A stretch of 64,000 nucleotides of DNA, taken from assembly GCA_016720395.1 (NCBI GenBank), contig JADKKR010000009.1:186001-250000 (forward strand). The letters are read 5' to 3'. Positions 53,245-61,991 of this stretch are shown one piece after another (position 1 is the stretch's first letter; every line of letters starts with the position of its first letter). The notes beneath the pieces are model-generated. The model was not told where the DNA came from. It was given only the letters and a program-made list of their open reading frames with translations, and did not search any database. Source of the DNA: Geobacteraceae bacterium. GTDB lineage: Bacteria > Desulfobacterota > Desulfuromonadia > Geobacterales > Pseudopelobacteraceae. The position numbers and the translations under genes were made by a program.

Positions 53245-53862
53245 TTATATGCAGCAACTTCCGGCACCGCCGGCGGCAGGCTGATCGGCAACAAGACCGG
53301 CGGCAAAACTTTCCCGGGTATAACCGTTGACCACGATCTCCAGATGACCGTCGTTGGGGCAGAACAAAAGACCATGAATCGGAACATCCTGTGGAATCAG
53401 AGGGTTGTGACTGATGATTTTAACCACTCGTTCAACATTCTCGACGGGATGGGAAAAGATGCCCAGCCATTGCTTCAAATCCGGAACATGGATATCGATC
53501 ACATCCGGAGAGATGCCGCGCCTGACCATGTCCCGCTTGACCGATTCGGCATCTATCTCAGCCATGCCACAGTCCCTGTGCCCGATAACAAAGACCTCTT
53601 CCACCCCCAGCATGAAAACACCGGCCACAAGGCTCCTGATAACCGCACCAGACATGGGGTCGACGATCGTGTTGCCGGCGTTTTTGATAACCTTGGCTTC
53701 ACCCCGCTTGAGCCCCATGGCCGGCTCGAGGAAATCAACCAGACGGGTGTCCATGCAGGTAAATATTGCAATCTGTTTTTTGGGGGATTTGGGCAGCGGA
53801 GGAAACGCGTTAGGCCGCACAAAGCTCCTGTTGGCTGTGATGATTGATTCAAGCTGAGTCAT
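53245..53862 (-). CDS. Beta-class carbonic anhydrase
   Basis: A 205-residue CO2/bicarbonate-interconverting enzyme from ATG 53862. The zinc ligands are C36 and H95/C98, with the D38/R40 pair (CMDTR and GHRDCG). The C-terminus ends in a Gly/Ala-rich tail with two adjacent Cys (C203, C204), not part of the catalytic domain. It starts one base after the iorB stop; CO2 is a product (or, in reverse, a substrate) of the IorAB reaction, so the linkage makes metabolic sense. Confidence 0.9.
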   Translation of the reverse strand: MTQLESIITANRSFVRPNAFPPLPKSPKKQIAIFTCMDTRLVDFLEPAMGLKRGEAKVIKNAGNTIVDPMSGAVIRSLVAGVFMLGVEEVFVIGHRDCGMAEIDAESVKRDMVRRGISPDVIDIHVPDLKQWLGIFSHPVENVERVVKIISHNPLIPQDVPIHGLLFCPNDGHLEIVVNGYTRESFAAGLVADQPAAGGAGSCCI

Positions 53863-53863
53863 G

Positions 53864-54442
53864 CTAGAGCTCCCTGCCGATCTTGAACGCCGCTTTATTG
53901 ACCTCAAGCGCTTTGGGCGGCACCATCTTTTCCAGCGCCTTCATCCAGAAGTCCTCGGCTATAGCCAGGCGCCGGGACACGGCACCGAGCAGGACCGTAT
54001 TGGCGGCCCTGACATTGCCCGCTCCCTGGGCGATTTTCTGGCCATCCACCAGAATGAAATCCGGGAAATGATCCTGAATCCGCATCACCAGATCAGCAGG
54101 ATACGCCTCCTGGCCCATCAGCACAGACGGCGGGGAGATCTGCAGGTCATTGGCAACCACAATCCCGCCGGGCTTGATAAGCGGCAGAGATCGACAGGTC
54201 TCCATCAGCTCGAAACCGAAAAGGATATCCCCCTCCCCTTCAGGAACGATCGGAGAAAAAACCTCCGTGCCGTAACGGACATGTGAAACAACACTTCCGC
54301 CACGCTGGGACATGCCGTGAATCTCGCTTTTCTTGACATCGAAACCGGCCAGCATGGCTGCCTCGGAAAGAACCTCGGAGGCCAGCAGGATGCCCTGGCC
54401 CCCGACACCTACCAGTAGTATGTTGGTTATCTGCCGGCTCAT
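53864..54442 (-). CDS. iorB: Indolepyruvate:ferredoxin oxidoreductase beta subunit
   Basis: 192 residues with the gamma-type domain of 2-oxoacid:ferredoxin oxidoreductases: LVGVGGQGILLASEVL and the HGMSQRGGSVVSHVRYG segment. It pairs with IorA to convert aryl pyruvates to aryl-acetyl-CoA and reduced ferredoxin. Its start overlaps the iorA stop by four bases. Confidence 0.95.
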   Translation of the reverse strand: MSRQITNILLVGVGGQGILLASEVLSEAAMLAGFDVKKSEIHGMSQRGGSVVSHVRYGTEVFSPIVPEGEGDILFGFELMETCRSLPLIKPGGIVVANDLQISPPSVLMGQEAYPADLVMRIQDHFPDFILVDGQKIAQGAGNVRAANTVLLGAVSRRLAIAEDFWMKALEKMVPPKALEVNKAAFKIGREL

Positions 54443-56199
54443 TTTTCACTCCCGATTGCATCGAACTTGCACAACTGGCGGCAGACATCGCAGCCGGTAC
54501 AGAGCAGCGGATCGATCCAGGCCTTGCCTTTTTTGCTGCCGTCAGCCGCAGGCCGCCACTCGATGGCCGGACAGCCGATCTTCAGGCAGGCGCGGCAACC
54601 GGTGCAGGCTTCCGTGTCGACCGCATAAACCGGTCCCTTCAGGAAGACATCCTCGCGCTTGATCAGTACACAGGGCTTGTTGGTTATAACTACGGATGTT
54701 TCGGATCGTTCCATCTCTTCTGCAATAACCCGTTTCGTCTCTTCCAGGTCAAGCGGATTAATGATCCGTATATTCTTTACACCCAGGGCTTTGCAGAGCA
54801 GGGGGATATTGACAGCATGTGCAGGGTCGTCCATCAGGGTGAAGCCGGTGGCAGGGTTATCCTGCCTTCCGGTCATGGCGGTGATGCTGTTGTCCAGAAT
54901 GACCACCGTAGCCGGGGAGTTGTTATAGACCATATCCATCAGGCCGTTGATGCCGGTGTGCAGGAAGGTCGAGTCGCCGATCACGGCCACAACCTTTTTC
55001 TTTTCCTCATCAGAGACGACCTTGGTCACTCCGGTGGCCATGCCGATAGAGGCTCCCATGCAGACACAGGTATCCATGGCGGAAAGGGGCGGCATGAATC
55101 CGAGGGTATAGCAGCCGATATCACCGGTCACATAGGCCTTGAGCTGGTTAAGGGCAAAAAACACCCCGCGGTGGGGACAGCCGGGGCACATATTGGGCGG
55201 CCTGCCGGGAAGCTTTCCGGGAGAAGTCGCCACAGGTTGCGGCAGTCCAAAGGCATTTCGCAGGCGACCGGGGGTCATCTCGCCGCACAGGGAAATGATC
55301 TCCTTGCCGGTTGCCACAATACCCATGGCCCTGACCTGCTGTTCGATAAAGGGGTCCAGCTCCTCAACCACATAGAGCTTGTCGACCCGTGAGGCAAAGT
55401 CCCTGATCAGAGATTGGGGCAGCGGGTGGACCATACCGAGCTTGAGAGTCGAGGCCTCCGGCAAGACCTCACGTACATACTGGTAACAGACGCCGGAAGT
55501 GATGATGCCGATGGAGGGGTCACGCAGTTCCAGGCGATTGAGGGGCATCGCCGAACCTGCCTCGGAGAGTTCCAGGAGGCTCTTCTCCACGAGAGGGTGC
55601 CGCACGCGGGCATTGCCCGGCAGCATCACCAGCTTGGCAGGGTTCTTTTCCAGCCTCGGCTCCGGCAGGCCGGTGACCCGCTCGCCAAGCTCGACGATGG
55701 ATTTGCCGTGAGAGATACGGGTACAGCTGCGCAGCATGACAGGGGTGTCATACTGTTCCGACAGTTCGAACGCCAGGCGGGTGAAATCTTTGCACTCCTG
55801 GGAGTCCGCAGGCTCGAGCATGGGGACTTTGGCAAACCGGGCATAGTTGCGGCTGTCCTGCTCGTTCTGTGATGAGTGCATCTCGGGGTCATCAGCCACA
55901 ACCAGAACCAACCCGCCGCGAACACCGGTATAGGCCAGCGTAAAGAGCGGATCGGCAGCAACGTTGACACCGACATGCTTCATGGTGCAGAGCGCCCGAC
56001 CGCCACCAAAAGAGGCTCCGATAGCCACCTCGAGGGCAACCTTCTCATTGGGGGCCCAGGATGAGTCGATTTCTTTGTAGGAAATCGTGTTTTCGAGAAT
56101 TTCGGTAGAGGGCGTGCCGGGATAGGCACAGGCGACGAGGCAGCCTGCCTCAAATGCACCGCGCGCTATGGCTTCATTGCCGGAAAGAATTTCTCTCAT
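54439..56199 (-). CDS. iorA: Indolepyruvate:ferredoxin oxidoreductase alpha subunit
   Basis: 586 residues from ATG 56199 (AGGAA upstream; the longer frame adds a non-conserved stretch). It has an N-terminal pyrimidine domain (SGNEAIARGAFEAG, CAYPGTPSTE), a TPP-binding domain (IGDSTFLHTG) and a C-terminal two-cluster ferredoxin domain with CTGCRAC and CTGCDVCRQLC. It uses TPP, CoA and ferredoxin to oxidise indole-, phenyl- or hydroxyphenyl-pyruvate. It opens the long minus-strand array. Confidence 0.96.
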   Translation of the reverse strand: MREILSGNEAIARGAFEAGCLVACAYPGTPSTEILENTISYKEIDSSWAPNEKVALEVAIGASFGGGRALCTMKHVGVNVAADPLFTLAYTGVRGGLVLVVADDPEMHSSQNEQDSRNYARFAKVPMLEPADSQECKDFTRLAFELSEQYDTPVMLRSCTRISHGKSIVELGERVTGLPEPRLEKNPAKLVMLPGNARVRHPLVEKSLLELSEAGSAMPLNRLELRDPSIGIITSGVCYQYVREVLPEASTLKLGMVHPLPQSLIRDFASRVDKLYVVEELDPFIEQQVRAMGIVATGKEIISLCGEMTPGRLRNAFGLPQPVATSPGKLPGRPPNMCPGCPHRGVFFALNQLKAYVTGDIGCYTLGFMPPLSAMDTCVCMGASIGMATGVTKVVSDEEKKKVVAVIGDSTFLHTGINGLMDMVYNNSPATVVILDNSITAMTGRQDNPATGFTLMDDPAHAVNIPLLCKALGVKNIRIINPLDLEETKRVIAEEMERSETSVVITNKPCVLIKREDVFLKGPVYAVDTEACTGCRACLKIGCPAIEWRPAADGSKKGKAWIDPLLCTGCDVCRQLCKFDAIGSEK

Positions 56200-56248
56200 G
56201 TATCGTATTCCTGCCTGACGATGTGTGGGATTGAGATTGAGATTTGGC

Positions 56249-56277
56249 ACTATACTAAATCAGCAGTTCGATTGCAA
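56249..56277 (-). promoter_or_regulatory. Sigma-70 promoter of iorA
   Basis: On the minus strand TTGCAA (56277-56272) and TATAGT (56254-56249) with a 17-base spacer; predicted start near 56242, giving a leader of about 43 bases. Confidence 0.65.
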
Positions 56278-56482
56278 CAATGATGGAACAGCAAAACCGG
56301 CTCAAATGTGACAATCCTGCATGGCTCGTGTTCCGGAATTACTGCCGGCAGCCTGAGGCCGAATTCTTTCATCAGATTCATTGATATATTTTTCGATAAA
56401 ATCACAGCAGATCGCCCTATTGGCTCGACGGAACCCAGGGAGATGCATATAGTATTGCTATCAGAACACATCCGGAGGAATT

Positions 56483-56758
56483 ATGAAAATAGTCAGAAGA
56501 GACTGGATCTTTTTTGCTGTTGCGCTCGTTGTACTCGGAGCCCTTTTCATCGGCAAGGGCAGGTTGAAGTCAGCCAGCGTCCCTTATGACGAAAAACACA
56601 CCCGGATATATGAGGACATGAACAAGGGGGGAGATAGAGCGGTAATTGAGAAAAATTGTCAGGTCTGTCACGGACCACGGAGTGTTCCCTTATCCAAAGG
56701 GCATCCACCAAAGGAGCAGTGCCTGATTTGCCACAAACTAGCCCAAATAATAAAATGA
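56483..56758 (+). CDS. Small membrane-anchored diheme c-type cytochrome
   Basis: 91 residues after a GGAGGA site. A transmembrane anchor (about residues 8-24) is followed by a short periplasmic domain with two CxxCH motifs, C59-C62-H63 and C80-C83-H84, plus His 74 as a possible distal ligand. There is no signal-peptidase site after the anchor, so it is probably tethered to the inner membrane. A strong terminator follows, so it is a single-gene unit. Its redox partner is unknown. Confidence 0.85.
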   Translation: MKIVRRDWIFFAVALVVLGALFIGKGRLKSASVPYDEKHTRIYEDMNKGGDRAVIEKNCQVCHGPRSVPLSKGHPPKEQCLICHKLAQIIK

Positions 56759-56786
56759 CGTCCGGATAAAAGACAAAACTGGCTGC

Positions 56787-56832
56787 AAAACAGAAAGGTT
56801 ACGGCATTTCTGCAGTAACCTTTCTGTTTTTT
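56787..56832 (+). terminator. Terminator of the diheme cytochrome gene
   Basis: A perfect 16-bp stem (56787-56802 with 56815-56830, 12-base loop) ending in a run of T. It may also serve the convergent Sel1 gene, whose stop lies at 56926. Confidence 0.9.
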
Positions 56833-56925
56833 GGAGCGCCTTCCCGGTAGATGCAAAATGACACGCATCTGCTCGCGAGGTTTATCCAGGATTGACCATT
56901 GAACCGCATCTCGAAGATATCTTAC

Positions 56926-58008
56926 TCAAGGCTTACCAAGGTACTTGCGGTCATGGGCATCCAGAGCTTTTAGAAAATTACCCGACTTAGTCAGTTCAGT
57001 AGAAAGCAGTTGAGCTTTCTTGACCTCTGTTTTACTCATCTTTGCAAGCAGGGATTTTCGAAGTTTCCTGGCCTCAGGCATGCGATCAGCCGCCAGGCCA
57101 CTGAGTGCATATGCCACAATAGTACTCTTTGGCGCGCCTTGGCCTGTTTCATACATTACCCCTAAATAGAAACGGGACTGGGCAAATCCCTGGTCAGCAG
57201 CCTTACGGAGCCAGATGGCTGCCTCCTTGTTGTTTTGAGGCACACCCAGGCCGTTGAAGTATAAAAATCCAAGGCTGTTTTGTGAACTGGCGTCACCATG
57301 ATCGGCAGCCTTTCGGAACCATTCCGCCGCCGCCTTATAGTCCTTTGGTACGCCTTTGCCGGTGAAATACATTATTCCCAGATTGGCTTGCGCCGAAACC
57401 ATGTTGAGTCCGGCAGCCTTAAGAAACCATGCTGCTGCCTCCTTGGCATCGCCGGGTACACCGTGACCATTGAGGTAGGCAATCCCCAAATTAAACATCG
57501 ATTGGGGCATCCCCTGCTCAGCAGCCTTAAGGAAATACGTTACCGCCTCCTTGTAGTCCTGCGATATGCCCTGCCCCTTGTAATATGCCATCCCTAATGC
57601 ATTCTGGGCTACGATATCACCCAGATCAGCCGCCTTATGGTACCAACGCACAGCTTGTGTGTCGTCATGAGGAACTATTTTTCCAGAGTTGTACATGGAT
57701 GCGATTGTCAGCACAGCATCAGGATATCCCTGTTCAGCGGATTTTATCCACCAGACCACCGCACCGTTGGTATCTTGAGGTACGCCATTACCGTTCGCAT
57801 ATATCTGTCCCAGAATAAATTGTGCCCGTGCATTTCCCTGTATAGCAAGAGATTCACAAGCCTTTAAGGCACCGATAAGTTTTGTTTTATCGTACTCCAG
57901 GATACATTCATCCGAAGCAGACCATCCAGTCTGGGCACATACTGTTATGTACACGGCAATCAGGGTTGTCAGTATTTTTCTCGTAATGCTGCTGGCTAAT
58001 GGTCGCAT
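56926..58008 (-). CDS. Secreted Sel1-repeat protein
   Basis: 360 residues: a signal peptide (cleavage near GWSA), about seven Sel1-like repeats of 36 residues each between about 59 and 310 (A-x-x-x-L-G-x-x-Y-x-x-G-x-G-V-P-x-D), and a basic C-terminal tail. Sel1 arrays mediate protein-protein binding. No enzymatic domain is present. The gene has no close operon partner. Confidence 0.88.
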   Translation of the reverse strand: MRPLASSITRKILTTLIAVYITVCAQTGWSASDECILEYDKTKLIGALKACESLAIQGNARAQFILGQIYANGNGVPQDTNGAVVWWIKSAEQGYPDAVLTIASMYNSGKIVPHDDTQAVRWYHKAADLGDIVAQNALGMAYYKGQGISQDYKEAVTYFLKAAEQGMPQSMFNLGIAYLNGHGVPGDAKEAAAWFLKAAGLNMVSAQANLGIMYFTGKGVPKDYKAAAEWFRKAADHGDASSQNSLGFLYFNGLGVPQNNKEAAIWLRKAADQGFAQSRFYLGVMYETGQGAPKSTIVAYALSGLAADRMPEARKLRKSLLAKMSKTEVKKAQLLSTELTKSGNFLKALDAHDRKYLGKP

Positions 58009-58110
58009 GGGGCAAACAATATCATCAATCAGTCAAATTACAAATGAAACTGATGTGGTGTAACAATTCTCACCAGCAGGATCCCGCCGGATGCAACAAT
58101 ATGGTTATAA

Positions 58111-58150
58111 CAAAAAACAAAAGGACTTAACCGGTGTCGGCTAAGTCCTT
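58111..58150 (-). terminator. Terminator downstream of tRNA-Gly
   Basis: A stem of nine pairs (58142-58150 with 58121-58129) with further pairs inside and a T-run on the minus strand, starting nine bases after the tRNA 3' end. Confidence 0.85.
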
Positions 58151-58158
58151 ATATTTAT

Positions 58159-58233
<75 letters not shown>

Positions 58234-58309
58234 GACGGAGGTGTAAAATGCCAAGAGCCGGCAGGTTTGTCAACTGTAATTTACGGCGCCGGGCGAACGG
58301 AACCCGTAT

Positions 58310-59104
58310 TTAACCTGCCCTTCCGCGAAACGGCAACATGAGCAGGTAACCGATTCCAAGCCTGCCGGCATCACGAAACTCCTTCAGACCGATAGTCATC
58401 CCGATGTGCCCGTGCTGTGGCTGGTCACGATACGTCCCCAAAATCCGGTCCCACCAGGGAAGGTTAAAACTAAAGTTGCTGTCGGTCTCCCGGGGAATGA
58501 CCGAGTGATGTACGCGGTGCATGTCAGGCGTGACAAGTATCAGGCGCAGCCAGCGGTCGACCGCCTCTGATATCCGCAGGTTCCCGTGATTGAAAAGCGA
58601 AGTGGCATTGAGCAGCACCTCAAAAATCAACACGGCAATGGCCGGGGCACCAAGAACAGCTACCGTACCTATTTTTATGAGCAGGGAAAACAGAATCTCA
58701 ACAGGGTGAAAGCGGTTGCCGCTGGAGACGTCGATATCCAGATCGGTATGATGCATCCGGTGAAAACGCCAGAAGAAGGGGATACGATGAAAGGCCCGGT
58801 GCTGGAGGTATATGACCAGGTCGAGCGCCAGGATCGCCAGGATAATTTTCAGCCAGGGCGCTACCGCCAGCACATTTAAAAGCCCCCAGCCATAAAACCT
58901 TGCTAGTTCAGCCACACCTGCCGGCATCAACGGCAGAACCAGCCGGACGACAAGCGAGTCGATAACGACGATGCTGCAGTTGCATAACCAGCGCTGTCCT
59001 TTTGGAACCGTCAGTGGCCGGCGGGGCCAGAGGTGCTCTGCCGTAGCTACCAGCAGAAAAACGCCCAGGAAAGAGAACAGCCGTATGGTGGAATCGTTAT
59101 TCAC
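58310..59104 (-). CDS. Sterol desaturase/fatty acid hydroxylase family membrane protein
   Basis: 264 residues with about four membrane segments and the three histidine clusters of the family: HRAFH (102-106), HRMHH (115-119) and MHRVHHS near the C-terminus. These bind a di-iron centre in known members, which use O2. The substrate is unknown; the family also includes ether-lipid and carotenoid enzymes. It follows thrC by two bases and may be co-transcribed. Confidence 0.9.
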   Translation of the reverse strand: MNNDSTIRLFSFLGVFLLVATAEHLWPRRPLTVPKGQRWLCNCSIVVIDSLVVRLVLPLMPAGVAELARFYGWGLLNVLAVAPWLKIILAILALDLVIYLQHRAFHRIPFFWRFHRMHHTDLDIDVSSGNRFHPVEILFSLLIKIGTVAVLGAPAIAVLIFEVLLNATSLFNHGNLRISEAVDRWLRLILVTPDMHRVHHSVIPRETDSNFSFNLPWWDRILGTYRDQPQHGHIGMTIGLKEFRDAGRLGIGYLLMLPFRGRAG

Positions 59105-59106
59105 CC

Positions 59107-60492
59107 CTACCCCACTCGGGAGGTTATGAAATCCCTCAGTTTGTTCAAATCCGCATCCATCTCATCACAGCGGGTCGGCATTCCGGCCAGGGAAGCGATG
59201 GAGGGCGGTACCGGGGACTGGGATCCAATCGCCTTTTCGACAACTTCACCGAACTTGGCCGGATGGGCTGTAGCGAGGCAGATCCGGGCGACATGATCAG
59301 GAAGGAGTTCGCGTGCGGCACAAACGCCGACTGCGGTATGTGGATCGAGCAGATAGCCGGTCTCGCGATAGAAGCTGACGATGGTCTCCAGTGTCTGGTC
59401 CTGATTGACCGAGGCCGAGCAGAATTCTGCCCGCACCCGTCTCATTTCGTCCTCGCTGAAACTGATCCTCCCTTTTTCACGAAGCTCTGCAAAGGCCGAC
59501 CGGACCTTGAACGGGTCTTCTTTGTAGAGATGAAAGAGGTAGCGTTCGAAATTGGAAGCCACCTGAATGTCCATGGATGGTGAAACCGTTGCGACAACAC
59601 CGCTCAGAGAATAATCGCCCTCGTTGATGAAGCGGGTCAGGATATTGTTTTCGTTGGTTGCCAGGAGCAGTTTGTCCACGGGCAGCCCCATGCGCTTGGC
59701 AACATAACCGGCAAAAATGTCGCCGAAGTTCCCGGTGGGAACGGAAAAGCTGACCGGCGTTGGACCGGAGTCCGTTACCCGCAGCCAGGCCCAGAAATAA
59801 TAGACGACCTGGGCCAGCACACGTGCCCAGTTAATGGAGTTGACGGCGCCGAGAGCGTAGGTTTCCTTGAACGAAAGATCGTTGAAGAGCGCCTTGACCA
59901 TATCCTGACAATCGTCAAAGGTTCCGTGAACAGCTATGTTGTGGACATTTTCATCAGTAACGGTCGTCATCTGCAGGGCTTGGACCGCTGATGTCTTGCC
60001 CTTGGGGTGCATAATGAAGATTGTGATGCCCTTTTTCCCGCGCACGCCGTGTATTGCAGCACTGCCGGTGTCACCGGACGTCGCGCCGACAATGTTGAGG
60101 TGTTCGCCGCGTTCCTGCAGAATGTGCTCAAAGAGGTTGCCGAGGAACTGCAGCGCAACATCCTTGAAGGCCAGCGTCACACCGTGAAAAAGTTCGAGAA
60201 TATAGATACCGTCCTGCTTCACCACAGGCGTCACCTCGGGATGGGTGAAGGTGGCATAGGAACGGTCGATCAACTCCTTCAACGTTTTTGAGGGGATATC
60301 GCCCACAAAGGGAGAAATGACCTCAAAAGCCAGTTGCCGGTACGTCAGGCCGCGCCATGACTCCAGCAGTTCGCCGGTTACACGCGGATACGACTCGGGC
60401 AGCAGCAGGCCGCCATCCGTGGCCAGGCCCATCATAACGGCATCTTTGAAGGTTATCGGCTGAATCCCGCCGCGGGTGCTAATGTAACGCAT
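59107..60492 (-). CDS. thrC: Threonine synthase
   Basis: A 461-residue PLP enzyme converting O-phosphohomoserine to threonine. The N-terminus MRYISTRGG is typical and the PLP lysine lies in LAFKDVALQFLGN; the phosphate-binding SGDTGSA motif follows. ATG 60492 has AAAGGA eight bases upstream. It is the long, group-2-type threonine synthase. Confidence 0.96.
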   Translation of the reverse strand: MRYISTRGGIQPITFKDAVMMGLATDGGLLLPESYPRVTGELLESWRGLTYRQLAFEVISPFVGDIPSKTLKELIDRSYATFTHPEVTPVVKQDGIYILELFHGVTLAFKDVALQFLGNLFEHILQERGEHLNIVGATSGDTGSAAIHGVRGKKGITIFIMHPKGKTSAVQALQMTTVTDENVHNIAVHGTFDDCQDMVKALFNDLSFKETYALGAVNSINWARVLAQVVYYFWAWLRVTDSGPTPVSFSVPTGNFGDIFAGYVAKRMGLPVDKLLLATNENNILTRFINEGDYSLSGVVATVSPSMDIQVASNFERYLFHLYKEDPFKVRSAFAELREKGRISFSEDEMRRVRAEFCSASVNQDQTLETIVSFYRETGYLLDPHTAVGVCAARELLPDHVARICLATAHPAKFGEVVEKAIGSQSPVPPSIASLAGMPTRCDEMDADLNKLRDFITSRVG

Positions 60493-60620
60493 CAGGTACA
60501 TCCTTTCTCAACAGGTGGGTTGCAGCAGGTCACATAACGGGGACCACTACCGGCAGCATGCCGTAGATGATTCTGCAGCGGATGAAAATGTAGCAGATAA
60601 AAATAATTTTTGAAAGGCTC

Positions 60621-61235
60621 TCACCTGTCTGTTCCGACCGGAAAGACAACGGACCTCAACTCTGCCGGCGCAAATGAAAAGAACGATCTGAACATGCAAT
60701 ACTTGTAAAATTCGCTGAACAGAAGATAAAAACTCCCGCCGTGATTCCACCAGGCCTCCTTGAGATTCCTCGTGTCAACCGGATAGGGATAGATGGTCAG
60801 ATCTCTGGGAAGCGCATTACGGAAAAGTATTGCCGCACGTTTCATATGATAGCGCGAGGTTATCAGCAAAACGGAACCGACCTGCCGGCGCAGGATCACG
60901 TCCCGGCCGAGAATGGCATTCTCCAGGGTATTCCGGGATGCCCGCTCCAGAATAACCCCTTCAGGTGAAGGGTCGCCCGGTTGAGGACGATACAGGTCAC
61001 TCTTGCGCACAGAAGGATCGACTCCGATCAGGAAAAGATACGCCGCCCGGCGCTCGCGGTACAACCTGACCCCCTCGTCGACCCTGCCCTTCCCTCCGGC
61101 CAGAACGACAATCGCATCGGCTTTTACCGCGGTTTGCCGGTAGGAAAAGGTCTTGTAGGTAAAGTCTATGAACAGCGCAGCGATGGCTACCAGGAGAATA
61201 ATCGCAAGCGTTATGAAAGCTTTGATGACATTCAT
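60621..61235 (-). CDS. YdcF/SanA/ElyC-like DUF218 protein
   Basis: 204 residues with a single N-terminal transmembrane segment (about 5-25) and a DUF218 domain: ADAIVVLAGGKGRVDEG, then ASRNTLENA and ITSRYHMKRA. Members have been linked to envelope integrity and polysaccharide metabolism, but the reaction is unknown. It faces rpmB, which reads in the opposite direction. Confidence 0.88.
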   Translation of the reverse strand: MNVIKAFITLAIILLVAIAALFIDFTYKTFSYRQTAVKADAIVVLAGGKGRVDEGVRLYRERRAAYLFLIGVDPSVRKSDLYRPQPGDPSPEGVILERASRNTLENAILGRDVILRRQVGSVLLITSRYHMKRAAILFRNALPRDLTIYPYPVDTRNLKEAWWNHGGSFYLLFSEFYKYCMFRSFFSFAPAELRSVVFPVGTDR

Positions 61236-61254
61236 GCCGTTCTCATTTTTCCTC

Positions 61255-61283
61255 TTGCAACCAGGTAATTAATCTGCTATAAA
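61255..61283 (+). promoter_or_regulatory. Sigma-70 promoter of rpmB
   Basis: TTGCAA (61255-61260) and TATAAA (61278-61283) with a 17-base spacer, about 35 bases upstream of the rpmB start codon. Confidence 0.75.
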
Positions 61284-61317
61284 TTTTTTTTCAGCAAACA
61301 ATCGGAGGAAAGATAAT

Positions 61318-61509
61318 ATGTCAAGAAAATGTGATGTCTGTGGAAAAGGTCCCAGCTTCGGAAACAATGTGAGCCACGCCAACAACAAAACCCGTACCGT
61401 GTGGTATCCGAACCTGCAGAAAGTCAGAGCCGTGAAGAATGGCAGCATCATGACTGTCAAGGCCTGTACCCGCTGCATCCGCTCCGGTCACGTGACCAAA
61501 GCACTTTAG
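61318..61509 (+). CDS. rpmB: 50S ribosomal protein L28
   Basis: A 63-residue ribosomal protein starting MSRKCDVCGKGP. Two CxxC pairs (CDVC near the N-terminus and CTRC near the C-terminus) show it is the zinc-containing form. GGAGGA precedes the start. It is a single-gene unit with its own promoter and terminator. Confidence 0.97.
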   Translation: MSRKCDVCGKGPSFGNNVSHANNKTRTVWYPNLQKVRAVKNGSIMTVKACTRCIRSGHVTKAL

Positions 61510-61534
61510 CAGTCGGACGTCAGTCTCGCATATC

Positions 61535-61572
61535 AAAGCCGCGGCACTCACAGGTGCCTGCGGCTTTTCTTT
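61535..61572 (+). terminator. Terminator of rpmB
   Basis: An eight-plus-five base-pair stem (61535-61547 with 61554-61567, one bulge) followed by TTTTCTTT. Confidence 0.88.
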
Positions 61573-61610
61573 GTGCCGGCATCCCCGTCAGCAGACCTCA
61601 CAGCATCCCT

Positions 61611-61991
61611 TCACACACAGGCAACCACTTCGATCTCCACACCTACCCCGCGCGGAAGCGCCTTGACCGCCACTGTCGAGCGGGCCGGCTTATGGTCGGA
61701 GAAAAAACGCCCGTAGACTTCATTGACCGCACTAAAATCACTCATCTCAACCAGAAATACCGTTGCCTTCACAACATCGCCAAAACCTGCTCCGGCCTCG
61801 GTTAATACGGAGGAGATATTTTCCATCACCTGTTCGGCCTGCCTGCGGATATCTCCGTCTACCACTTCTCCGGTAGCCGGGTCCAGTGGAATCTGACCGG
61901 AACAGAACAGGAGGTTTCCTGCCTGGATGGCCTGCGAGTACGGTCCGATAGCAGCCGGGGCATTTTTTGTAGAAATTGCTTTTAGTTTCAT
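61611..61991 (-). CDS. ridA: RidA-family enamine/imine deaminase
   Basis: A 126-residue RidA protein that hydrolyses reactive 2-aminoacrylate-type enamines formed by PLP enzymes. The catalytic Arg is R104 in KPARST; SGQIPLDPATGE and IEVVACV also fit the family. Its ATG overlaps the rel stop by four bases, so the two are translationally coupled. Confidence 0.95.
   Translation of the reverse strand: MKLKAISTKNAPAAIGPYSQAIQAGNLLFCSGQIPLDPATGEVVDGDIRRQAEQVMENISSVLTEAGAGFGDVVKATVFLVEMSDFSAVNEVYGRFFSDHKPARSTVAVKALPRGVGVEIEVVACV

Noticed and set aside
56320..56482. Possible GEMM (c-di-GMP or cGAMP) riboswitch upstream of the diheme cytochrome
   Set aside because: Such riboswitches often precede cytochrome genes in Geobacter, but the conserved core around GCAAAGCC is not present here.
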